Source of the DNA: Cannabis sativa
Lineage: Eukaryota; Streptophyta; Magnoliopsida; Rosales; Cannabaceae
DNA length: 64,000 bases
Reading direction: 5' to 3'
Assembly (NCBI RefSeq): GCF_029168945.1
Contig: NC_083603.1
Span: 15,066,001 to 15,130,000, forward strand
Of this stretch, positions 1 to 9,981 are shown piece after piece; the first letter of the stretch is position 1; every line of letters starts with the position of its first letter. The translations under genes and the position numbers were made by a program. The notes under the pieces are model-generated. The model was not told the DNA's origin. It searched no databases and saw only the letters and a program-made list of their open reading frames with translations.

Positions 1-1354
1 GAAAAAATAAGAAGAAGAAGAAATTGATCATCAATATAATTAACAGTGTATTAAATTTAGCAGGAAAAATAAGTTGTTCAATTGGCAAGAAAAAAAATTC
101 AGTTATATTTAGTATCTCAAAATGGAGAGTTAGCATTTTTTTATCTCTAATTATTGGAAATTAATGTGTCTCAGTTTGCCACATAATATAAACCTTTACT
201 TTTTTTTTTATTGATTATTTAGAATTTTGCCACCCCTATTATTGTGTCTCTAAAATTTTTAACAAATTACTATACTCACGTATATAATTTAAAATTGAAA
301 GAACAATATATGTATTTTTAAAATATCATTTAACTAAAAATTAATTTAATAATTAAAAAAATTACGTAAAATTAAATTATTTTTTTCAAATTAATTAAAC
401 ATGTGACATTGACGTGACACTGTTGTAACAATTATCGAAACATATCATCATTTTGTTTGCTATGTGTGATGACAGAAGAAACAATTTACAAAAATATGAA
501 TAGTTTGAAGTTCATTTTTATTGGGCTGGAAATAATCAAAAGACACAATAATATACATAAAACATAGTTTAAGTAACAAAAATCCTAAATATTTTTTTTT
601 ATTTATCGATTTTGTCACTATAATATATTAACGTTTTCTATGAACAGATTTTTATTAATTTTTTTACTTATTCAATAAAAATGAATAAGTGACTTTGTGG
701 ACTTTTTGAGTTAATTTGTATTTTGTAAAAATTAAGAAAAATATTGTTTTTTCATCACAAAACTTTTACTTTTCATTAGAAATGGTACAATTATTATCAT
801 AGTATTATATTGACATGCATTATAGTACCTTTTTTTTTTTTGAATAATGCATTATAGTATATTAATATAAAAAACTTATTTTTTTTGGGTAAATAGAAGA
901 AATTAAAGTTAACTATATTAATATTAAATAATAAACTAAAAATACTTAATAATAATATTGTATTTAGAATAAGTATATCAAATCTTTTTGTGTTGTTTTT
1001 AGCAAAAAAAAAAAAAAAAAGAAATGTGTTCAATTTAGCCATTAACAACTTAATATATTAGAGAAAGCTATTTTTTTTTGTAAAAAAAATATTTTAAAAT
1101 ATTGTAATATAGCATTTCATTACAAATTTGAAACTTCACTAATATATTCAAAATAAATGATAAGCATAGTTTTAGATGAAACTATTCAAGTGAGGCATTT
1201 TTAATGGATAATTACTGCTAAATTTAAATTATAGGTAATGAACATAAAAAATTAATAATTAAGGTTTCATAAACAATAAAAGAAATAGAAAGAGAGAAAG
1301 TATAGGAATTAAGTGTAGAAATATATTACGTAACATAATATATATAGTACATAC
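1..1354. other. AT-rich non-coding stretch, probable intron of the PLD-like gene
   Basis: Very AT-rich sequence with poly-A and poly-T runs and no convincing exon on either strand. Because the exon at 1355-1444 is on the minus strand and ends in a good splice donor, this stretch would be its first intron, with the rest of the gene beyond the left edge. The short open frames here are low-complexity translations of AT-rich DNA. That it is intronic is inference. Confidence 0.4.
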
Positions 1355-1444
1355 CACACCTCCGCAGAAGCCTGCACACCCATTTTGAAGCTTATCAACG
1401 CTGTGAATGGTGGCAATAAGCGTCCCGTGAAGCAATATCGGCAT
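1355..1444 (-). CDS. First coding exon of a phospholipase D alpha-like gene (N-terminus of C2 domain)
   Basis: Read on the minus strand from ATG at 1442-1444, 30 codons begin MPILLHGTL and continue with a T-I-H-S-V-D-K-L segment. Plant phospholipase D alpha proteins start the same way: a few residues, then L-L-H-G-T-L, T-I, x-V-D-x-L, leading into the calcium-binding C2 domain. PLD alpha hydrolyses membrane phospholipids to phosphatidic acid. The exon stops in phase 0 at a consensus donor (G followed by GTATGT, 1349-1354); an alternative donor (GAG/GTGTGG) lies just upstream. The next exons would be left of the window. The open frame extends upstream of the ATG to 1603, but that part is low-complexity and I treat it as 5' UTR. 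I see only about 20 family-like residues, so a decayed PLD fragment remains possible. Confidence 0.58.
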
Positions 1445-1850
1445 TTTTGTAAATAATGAAAATATATCTCTACAACATAAAATCAAAAGCAAAAGTTCAT
1501 AATTAATTATTAAACAACTGATGATCACAATTATTGAAATTGAATGTAACGTTAATTTACCCAAGGGTGGAATATTAGAGGCGTAGATGGAATAATGGAT
1601 CATATAATGTAGTAGTGTTCATATTTGATGATCTAAATATACAAGAAAATGAAGAAGAGGATGTTTACTGTTATTGGTTTGGATGTGTGGGTATCAAGAT
1701 TGAAAGAGAAGGAAAAGAAAGGCAAAGCATATATATATTTTCAGAATTCAAGTAAGAATCAGTTCCCCCCTTTCCTACCTTCCAAGCAGCCCCTAAACCC
1801 CTTATATACCCTTTTCTTTCATTTTGTTGGGAAAATATAGATTTTATAAG
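1445..1850 (-). promoter_or_regulatory. Putative promoter and 5' UTR of the PLD-like gene
   Basis: Minus strand, upstream of the exon at 1355-1444. A TATA box (TATATAA, plus-strand positions 1802-1808, in the context GGGTATATAAGGGG) would place transcription start near 1770 and give a 5' UTR of roughly 330 bases. The leader contains a C-rich run (plus strand 1763-1770) and AG-rich stretches common in plant leaders. Upstream of about 1850 the sequence becomes featureless AT-rich DNA. Position and spacing are seen; promoter function is inferred. Confidence 0.4.
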
Positions 1851-2083
1851 GGAAATTTTATTTACATCCCAACAATTTTTAAAGGCACTCTATTTTGAAT
1901 AATTTTAATTTGATATAAAATTTATATTTTTAATTGTATTAAGTTTTTTTAACTTTTTTTTTTTAATTTATATTCTTAAAAAATATACTTATCAAACAAA
2001 AATAAAGTATATTTTAAATATTATGACAAAAAAATTAAAATAAAAAATTATATGAAATTTTTCGGTTCAATGTCTTACAATGT

Positions 2084-2315
2084 TCAAGCAGCATTCTTGT
2101 CGGAAGGATTTTTTAGGAGGCCCGGACACCTACCGAACATCCCTGAAGCCCTGCTTGGTCCCCCGGCACGGTGGAGGTTCCGTAGCGCGTCATGAGCACC
2201 GAGCTAAGGTTGAGCAACTCAAGCGAACCGCCCCACCTTACTACAACATAGGGACAGAAGGGAGAAGGTTGTGAAGGTGGCCTCGTTATCCACACCTCCG
2301 GTCGGATGAATGGTT
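2084..2315. other. GC-rich island of unknown origin
   Basis: About 230 bp of GC-rich, non-repetitive sequence set abruptly in very AT-rich DNA. Both strands have open frames of about 60 codons, but neither resembles a family I recognise and neither has splice signals that would make it an exon. Possible origins are an organelle-derived insertion, a fragment of a captured gene, or a SINE-like piece. I cannot choose between them from the sequence. Confidence 0.3.
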
Positions 2316-2793
2316 TTAAAAAAAAAAAATTGAAAAAATATGTACATAAATTAGAAAAAATTATGAAAATAAAATCAAAATAAGTATTGAAATTAACATA
2401 AAATAATGTGAGGAAAAAAATTTAAAAAAATATTAAAAGTAATTTTTAAAAATATATTTAAGTTTATATTTTTTTTTAATAATTGAGCGTAAGTTTATAG
2501 GGTGCAAATAGAACTCCCCTTTTTATAATCAAGACGAATATGTGTTGGGAAATTCCGGATTTATCCCTACACAAGTCAACCTCAACAAATAGATCACAAG
2601 GGTCTGTATCGAGATTGGAATTAAATCCAACCGAAAACTGCCTAAACGGAAAAGAGTTACTACTAGAACTACTTGCACATAATCATCAAGATTATTACAA
2701 CAGAGAATCCAAGGTGTACAAAACTAACTAACGGAAAGAATCTAAGCTAGAGGCTCGTTCATATACACGCGAGCTCTGCAATCCTCACCAACT
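2316..2793. other. Intergenic DNA left of the copia LTR
   Basis: 2316-2520 is AT-rich with poly-A and poly-T runs. From about 2530 to 2793 composition is closer to normal and there is a 63-codon open frame (2540-2731, plus) that matches nothing I know. The segment ends exactly where the copia LTR (terminal TG..CA) begins at 2794. It is either pre-insertion host DNA or an older unrecognised repeat. Confidence 0.3.
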
Positions 2794-3071
2794 TGTTAGA
2801 GATTTTAATATGTTAGGATTTGTAAAAACTCTAAAAAAAATATATGAATGTATTACAAATTTAATCATATTCTTAAAAGTGTTTTGATATAAAAAAACCC
2901 TAAATCATAAATTTATAGAACTTCTGCTAAATTAAATAAGAAAATTACAGAGAAAGTTTTGATCTTCTAAGAATACACTATTTTCTTAGGTATTTTCTCT
3001 GATGGGGAAGGAGAGAATACAAAAAATCTAGTATTTCTTGGAAACCACTATCTATTTATAAATACATCTTA
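2794..3071 (-). mobile_element. Ty1/copia 3' LTR, distal part (split by CACTA element)
   Basis: Minus-strand LTR. The terminal CA is the complement of the TG at 2794. The piece ends at 3071 where the CACTA element starts. The other part is at 51278-51469, next to a polypurine tract and decayed copia RT/RNase H genes on the same strand. Removing the CACTA element and one TTA copy gives an LTR of about 470 bp with TG..CA ends. TTA flanks the CACTA on both sides (3069-3071 and 51275-51277). Confidence 0.6.
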
Positions 3072-3362
3072 CACTATAAGAAAAATTATAAATAGGGGTG
3101 GACGTATTACCGGCGGAGCATGTCCACCCCTATTAAAACTGTTATTACTGGCGGATAAAGTAAAGTTAAATAATTTTTTTTCATCTATCTATATATCTAT
3201 TTATCTATATATCTATATATATATATAAAGGAGAAGTATGAAGCCGTAACATGGCACTCTACAATTTCTTTAAATCTATTTTTCTCTTCTCTCCTTAATT
3301 CTCTCAATTTTAATATTTAATTAAAACATAAATTTACACATTAATATTTTACTATTATCAAT

Positions 3363-5180
3363 CAATATATATATATAAAAGAGAAGTATAAGACGGTGAC
3401 ATGACGCTTTAAAATCACTCTAAATACATCTATATATTCTATCCTTAATTCACTCACTTTTTTATTTTTTTATTAAGCTTATAAATATAAATAATAAATT
3501 TTCTAATTTTTATAAATATATACTTAAAAAAAAACTTAAATATCTAACGCTAAATTTTCTCCAATTTTTAAAACATATATAACCCTAAATCTCTCTATAT
3601 AAATATATATATTTATAATATTTATATATGTCTCGGCACTCTTTTTCGTCTTCTTCTTTTATTTTTGTATGTTTTTTTCTTTGTTTTTTAATTAGAAAAA
3701 AAATTAAAATATCTAACCCAAAATCTATATATCTATTCTATTTTAAGTGTGCTTATATAACTGAATTCTTGGTTTATGAGAAATTCATGGGTGACTTTTT
3801 ATTTATATAATAAAATAAAAATAAAATAAATCCCATTAATATCACAAAAATATTAGCTATGAATAACCTTTCCATTTATTTATCTTTTCCATTTATTTAT
3901 CTTCATACTTCTCCACCTTTCAAACCCAATCTCACTCCTTTTCACTTCTCCCTCTCGCCTCTACTCTACTCATACCCCAATCGCCAACCTGTGTGTATAC
4001 TATGTGCTTTGGAACTGTATAGATGCAAGCTTTGCGTAGCTCGGCAAGAATAAGATCCATAAGATGTGGAACCTAAAACATATCACAAAACACATATCAG
4101 GTCGTGTATTTTCTTATGATATGACAAGATAAAGAGGTATTCCATCCAAACATTTTCCTTCTTTTTCTTGCTATAATTTCTATTTGTTATTGGGTCAATT
4201 AGTTCCTTCAAGCATTTTTTGCCATCCATTAAAGAGCAATTTTGTTTTTATATTTTGTTATTTAAAATTTCTGGTCAGTTGTAGCCTGACTTGTAGCAAA
4301 ACCAAAACAAAAGGGCACCTGAGACGAAAACACAAGAGAATACAAATGAAGAACACTAACAAAATCACGAACTCTTTTATTTACCTCTGCAGTGACAAGA
4401 ACAAGGACATAACCACATGCAAAAGCAAAGCTACCAGGTTTTGCATAATGTGAAACAACCTGCAATACCAAAACTTTGTTTCAGTATTTGGATCTGGCAA
4501 TTATCCAAATATCCACTCCGAGCAAAGCAAGTAAATTAAAATTAAATAGCCACAGTGGCCATATTTAAATCATCAAATAGAACGATTAGCAGCTTGCTTG
4601 CCTAATGGATGTGATAGAGAGTAGCCCCAAGTAGGGATCCTCAAATCAATAGACGAAAAAAAACAGAGATGGAAGTAAATGGAAAATAGGCAACTCTGAT
4701 AATAATTGTTACTGATTAAAGAGATAGAACACACTAGAATAATGAGCTCCCAATAGCAAAAGCTCGATTACAATATAATTCTCACGATCCTCTCCTCCTT
4801 AACCTATTTCATCACATCCAGTACTCAATACAACAATTACACATATACCCCTCTACGAACTAATTCTATTATTTAACCACTTAACCCCTCATCTAAGTAA
4901 TATTTCTTTAAGTATTGGAACATAAATTTTTAATTTATTTTTTTATTAACTTAAGAACATATTTAAATCATCAAGCTTTCTTAAGCACTATATTTGCATT
5001 CAGTATTCACTTTTAATTGACATAATTATAAACTATAATATTTAGATACACATAATAATAATCTCACCTAATAACTAATAATATTTTTTCTTTAATTTTT
5101 AATTGTATCACTTCCAAATAACATAGAAAAAAATTAGCATAAAATTTAACAAACGTGCCTCCCACGTAACTTTTTACTAG
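3363..5180 (+). mobile_element. Inner Helitron with captured-exon candidate
   Basis: A second 5' start (TA run, AAAAGAGAAGTATAAGACGGTGACATGACG) follows the first at about 3366. The 3' end has a hairpin ACGTG...CACGT (5153-5167), then CTAG ending at 5180 and a T. The sequence after 5180 resembles the sequence after 3600, so this copy appears to sit inside a related Helitron. It carries gene-like sequence on its minus strand (see 4385-4459). 4620-4660 also has a short gene-like reading frame I cannot name. Confidence 0.5.
4385..4459 (-). pseudogene. Candidate captured exon of an unidentified membrane-protein-like gene
   Basis: On the minus strand, 75 bases (25 codons, phase 0 at both ends) are bounded by a good acceptor (TATTGCAG, 4460-4467) and a good donor (AG followed by GTAAAT). 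The peptide includes HYAKPGSFAFACG followed by a hydrophobic V-L-V-L-V-T stretch, which could be a membrane segment. Codon composition is unlike the AT-rich surroundings. Helitrons often capture exons with flanking intron. I do not recognise the parent gene. A second gene-like frame on the same strand at about 4590-4650 may be another exon. Confidence 0.35.
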
Positions 5181-5742
5181 TATATATATGTATACACATT
5201 TATATAATATATATCTATCAGCACTCTTTTTCGTATACTTCTTTTACTTTTACTTTTTATTTTTTTTTTCTTTTCACTGTTTTTTAATCCAAATTCTCCA
5301 TCTATCTCTACTCCCATTAATTTATATTTTCCCTCTATATTTTTATACTTTTGTTTGGTTAAAGTTTAGGTAACTATTAATTCTTAATGTATAATAAGCA
5401 GTAGCAGTATCATCAATACAGAACATCAAGACTTCAATTTTCAATTGGTATTGTCAATATTCTCTTTATTCTTATTTTTCCATTTCTTTATATACATATA
5501 TATATATATCATTCATCAAAAATATTTCTTCATAATTTAGAGGCATACTAATTTTTTTTATATCCACAACTTCACCGTTTCGATGCTATTTTTGATGATC
5601 CCAAGCTCCTTGAAGACCATTACAACACCGAACATACTCTTCGTAAGAGTTTTGTTTAAACAAATTAAGTACTCTTTATATTTATTTTAATCTTTTAATT
5701 TATTCTTTTTTTATACTAATAATTTAACATTTTATGTGGCAT

Positions 5743-6012
5743 CAGTGGCGGACCCAGAATTTAAAGTGAGGGGGGGCGTAAATAAATTTAAAAAGAAAAT
5801 ATAAAGTGTAGTTAGTGAGGTTTGAACCTTCACCCACTAACCTATTTACCAACTACCTTAACCATTACACCAAGGTTACTATTATATCTATATATATCAT
5901 CTTTTAATACAAATATATGTTGTAACTAATTAAAATACATATACATTTTTTTCTCGATTTTTTTTCAGGGGGGGCGACTGCCCCCCCTCGCTACAATGTG
6001 GGTCCGCCCCTG
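5743..6012. mobile_element. hAT-type MITE, 270 bp
   Basis: Left end CAGTGGCGGACCCA and complemented right end CAGGGGCGGACCCA form imperfect terminal inverted repeats. An exact 8-bp duplication, TGTGGCAT, flanks the element (5735-5742 and 6013-6020), diagnostic of hAT insertions. It has no coding capacity. It lies in Helitron body sequence. Confidence 0.8.
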
Positions 6013-6261
6013 TGTGGCATGATGAATTTAGAGTTTTATTTTTTTCTTTAAACATTGATTTATTACTTTTTTTTTTTTAGAGTTTTCTATATAGATTTAT
6101 TATTTTTTAAATAAATATATATTTTTAAAAACGTATACATAAAAATAAGTTTAAAATTATTTAATATACTGATTTTATTGTTCAATTAATATTTATATAA
6201 TAATTATTTGATAAATTGAGATTTTATTGTTCAATTAAGATCTATATATCTATATATATAT

Positions 6262-7746
6262 TGTAATGACCGAATTTTTAATTTGGATTAGTAAAAGCAA
6301 TTAGCACTAATTCTTGGTAATTTTATAATTACTTATGAATTTAATTATTTGTGGGCCCCATTTTTAGAAATGGGCATTAGAGTTATAATGTCTCAATTCC
6401 GGAAATTTTATTAAACTCTAAGTGTATTATTTTAATTATATGTGAAATATGTTATTTTTATAATTTGTGCTCGGCGACAACGGAAAATGCGATGGATGGC
6501 TAGTTTGATAACATAGGTAAGTTTAGAATCTTATTTCTTAGTGGGATGTATATTGAAGGAAATTAAATGTCGAGGTTGTGCGGGGTTATGGTTTTTGACC
6601 ATTTTACCCCTAAGATTAAAATAGGCTCAAGTTATGTAACAAGGGCCTTTTAGTAAATTTTCATATGAGTGTTAGGTGGCTGCCTTGGGGTGTTGACACC
6701 TAGCTTCATTTTCTTTCCAGCAAGGATTAACTTAGAAAATCCTTAATCATTTTGAGAAAACTAAGGAAAAGCCAAAAAAAAATCAAATAATACCTCTCTT
6801 TCCCTTCTCTCTCTTCGAACCAGCAATAAACCAAGGAGGAATCACTTTTTCTTCCTCATTTTTCTGGAATTCAGCCAAGATCCAAGGGTTCTTGAAGCAA
6901 AGGTAAACCCTAGACACTCTCTAAGTTATGTGTTTCTCTAGTTTTAATTGGTTTGATTATGTAATTTTGAAAGATAGGGGTTGTTAGGGTTTAAAGTTTG
7001 TGTAATCTTATTTCTAGGTTGATTTTAAGTTGATTCTAAGTACTGGATATTGGTTTTGTTGAGTTGTGATGGAATTGCATAAGTTTGTGCTTTGAAACTT
7101 AAGCTTTGGTCTTTAATGGCATGTTTGGATTCAATGAGTTTTTCTGGGATTTTCTTGTTGGAATATATTGTGTACACCCTATTTAGGTGTTCTAGAAGGT
7201 ATGGTGGAAATTGGGGTCAAATTGGTGAAGTTTCGAAGTTTGGGGTTTTTCTGTAGGGAAAACCGGTTTACCGATTCTGCAGAACCGGTTAACCGATTTT
7301 CAGGGCAGGCCAGGAAACCGGTTTACCGATTTTGGGATTTCGGCCTGCCAATTTTTGCAGGGTTCCCGAAAAACCAATTTTTTCAACTCTCGTCCATTTC
7401 AGTGCCATAGTTGGGTGTTTCTCCATTTCCTAAGTTAATGTAATCCCTAGCGAGTATAGCAGAGCCTTAAGTTGTGGACTCGGGTTTCCCGATTTAGGGT
7501 TTTGAACGTGTGATTTACTCGATTTCAATATGTGATTAGGGCATCCATTCAGCACGGGACTTTCTGTTCAGGTCGACCAACTGATTCGAATCTGGAAAAC
7601 AGGTAAGAGCTGTGTATAATGTGTGATGTGATTATCCGGGTGTATGTATATGTATGATATATATGCATGTTGTTTGTATCTTTGTATATGTTCGGATAAT
7701 ATCATAGCGACACAACCATTGTGTCAGTTGAGCAGTACAGGCATCG
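6262..7746 (+). repeat. Gypsy-1 5' LTR, first part
   Basis: Matches 44627 onward. It contains a cluster of ACCGGTTTACCG / AACCGGTTAACCG motifs (7259-7340) and the first of the LTR hairpin repeats (7709-7725). It holds a segment at about 7410-7525 that is missing from the 3' LTR. It is cut after GCATCG at 7746 by the gypsy-2 array and resumes with the CATCG duplicate at 31464. Confidence 0.85.
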
Positions 7747-9967
7747 TGTAACACCCTAACTACCTTAGGCGTATTACGTGATTTTTAAACGTATTGTGCA
7801 GCTCGTTGCTAATCAACGAGGTTTATGGAAAAACGTGATTAATTAAAATTTTGCTTTTTGATTAAACTTGTAAAACATATTATAAAAGACTCGGGATCCC
7901 GATTATAAAAATATTTACAAAAAGTTTCACTGTTTAACTATTACATCAAAATAAAAGTCGTCTAACGACAGTTACAAAAAATTCAGCCTTGCTGTCCCGA
8001 GGATCGTACGCTCCAGGCCTAACCGCCCCGACATGTACAATCTCATAAGCTCGCTCACGGTCCATCAGCTATAGCCTTGCCTTTACCTACACATGAACAT
8101 AAACTGTGAGTCGACAGACTCAGTAAGAAAAGCATAATAAAATCATACATAACTAACTGCCGTGTCCAACACGATACTGAGTCCCGCTACTGCCATGTCC
8201 AACATGGTACTGAGCCACTACTGCCATGTCCAACATGGTACTGAGTTTTGAACGTTCAGGGGACGGTACTATTGACAAGTATCCTCCTGATCGGTCGAAC
8301 CGGTCATACTCCGGCTGCTGGTCATACTCCGGCTGTCTGACCGACGGGATAGGTCAATAGACCGAACCACCAACCAAGTGTCGGCTGATCGGTCGAGCCG
8401 GTCATACTCCGCCGTCGGTCATACTCCAACCTGTACCGACGTGACAGGGTTGGATGGTTCGAAGCCTAAATACATAACTAATGTAGTCTAGCAGGCTTCC
8501 TACATGCACGCTAAACATGTAATCTACATATGCATACTGTTATACTAATCTTACCTGGATTCCGATTTCAGGTGTGCCGGTCAACCTGACTGGAACTGAA
8601 GCTGAGCGGCGGATTACTGGCTCCTAAACCATAAAAATCACAACGCTATAAGTGACACGCTAAATCACTTCCCGGGGACTAAAACTTGAAACTAAAAGTT
8701 TCCCTACCGATAAAAAGCATGGCAATACCCCTAAAAACATAAAAACGAGGAAAACTAGGGTTCTGAAAAATCCCCCAACCGGTAGGCCAGGTTGCCCAAC
8801 CGGAATTCCGGTTCTGGGAAATTCAGGACCCCCATCCGGAATTCCGGATGCACAACCGGAATTCCGGTTCCTCGCAGGCAGCCAACTAAAAATTCCATAA
8901 CTCGACCAATTCAACCCCAATTGGTACCAAACTTTCCAGACCTGCTCTAAACCTTCCCTAGAACAAATCTAAGGCAACAAACTAACCCAGAAACCACAGA
9001 ATCAAAAATCACCATTGGAGCTCAAGCTTTGAGTTCCAAACTCAAGCTTGAGCAAATCCACCTAAACATGCATTCCACTAGCTTATATCTACTTAAACTA
9101 GCATAATATCACCTCTGAAAACATTTAGAAACAACAGCAACATCACAGAACAAAATATAACATTTTCTCTCAAAAATCACATATTTTGCATAGGAAATTC
9201 AAAGCTTTAAACAACACCACTAGCATGCATTAAAACCTATATAATCCATCCATTTAAAACCTAATTAAGCTACTGCAAACAACAATTAAGCACAGCAACA
9301 AACAACCATACAATCTAACATGCAACCTACCATTTTCACATTAAAAACATCAAGAACACAAAGAAAGGTTGAGAACCACTTACAAGCAACTAAGGATCAC
9401 AAAATCTACACAAGAAGGACTTGAATCACCAAGAAAAATCCTTCCTCCTTGCTGCTCAAAGGTGGCCGAAAAGAGAGAGGCTTGAGAGAGTTTCTTTTTG
9501 AAATTTTCTTTCTTTTTTACACTTAGCATAATTTGTAAAAATTGGAAATAAACTAAAGCCACTTATCTCATTTACTTCAGCCAAAAATATAAACAATTAA
9601 CATTTATTTTTCAAATAAACAAGTCACTAAAAGACAAAAAGTCATTGGGGCAAAAAGACCATTTTGCCCCTCCATTCTAAAATCACATAAAAATCACTAA
9701 AGGGGTATTTTTGGGACATTCTAAATTCCCAGCCATTCCCGATATTCCCAATGTCTAAAACCCGTTCCCAAACTACTAACATACTAAGTTGTGATTTCTA
9801 CTGAGCCAAACGCCGAGTTCCAAAATACCGGACACCGGAAATGCAGAATATGCAAGCTACTGAATAACATAAATAACAGTACAATAAATTATTTAAATAG
9901 CTATAAATAATTTCATAATTAAACATAAACAACTGCTAATTTCCAAATTAACTAAGCGGGCTTTACA
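7747..9967 (-). repeat. Gypsy-2 LTR1 (outer 3' LTR of the array)
   Basis: 2221 bp with TG..CA ends. It contains three short hairpins (8161-8238) and three 16-nt perfect palindromes (8798-8813, 8834-8849, 8854-8869). It differs from LTR2-4 at a few positions outside CAG/CTG context, for example AAATTC instead of AGATTC near 9195 and an ACAT/ATAT difference near 8739. The 60-codon open frame at 9380-9562 recurs in all four LTRs and is not a gene. Confidence 0.92.
8161..8238 (-). repeat. Triplet of short LTR hairpins in gypsy-2 LTR1
   Basis: Three stem-loops on the plus strand: CGTGT-CCA-ACACG (8161-8173) and two copies of CCATGT-CCA-ACATGG (8193-8207, 8224-8238), spaced about 31 bases. Copies exist in LTR2 (from about 15343), LTR3 (from about 22510) and LTR4 (from about 29667). 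All loops are CCA. The first stem differs from the others by a paired change that keeps it closed. Confidence 0.7.
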
Positions 9968-9981
9968 ACTATCCCCCCCTT
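9968..9981 (-). other. Polypurine tract, gypsy-2 copy A
   Basis: Complement reads AAGGGGGGGATAGT, directly next to the LTR end at 9967. It is the priming site for plus-strand DNA synthesis. It overlaps the last codons and stop (TAG, 9969-9971) of the pol frame, leaving one base between stop and LTR. The same arrangement occurs in copies B (17136-17149) and C (24301-24313, one C shorter). Confidence 0.75.

Noticed and set aside
797..1048. 83-codon minus frame
   Set aside because: Made of poly-Phe/Lys/Asn from poly-T and poly-A tracts.
1259..1603. Whole 114-codon minus frame as one protein
   Set aside because: Only codons from the ATG at 1444 to about 1355 look like protein. The rest is hydrophobic low-complexity translation of AT-rich DNA, crossing a good splice donor.
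2080..2295. Overlapping 60-64 codon frames in the GC-rich island as a gene
   Set aside because: Open on both strands because of composition, no family match and no splice or promoter signal.
7168..7410. 80-codon plus frame in the gypsy-1 LTR (similar at 45605-45859)
   Set aside because: It lies in LTR sequence built from ACCGGTT repeats, is not conserved in frame between the two LTRs, and has no domain.
9380..9562. 60-codon open frame repeated at 16548-16730, 23713-23895 and 30876-31058
   Set aside because: It lies in the gypsy-2 LTR and recurs only because the LTR is present four times. It is low-complexity, with no family match and no conserved start context.
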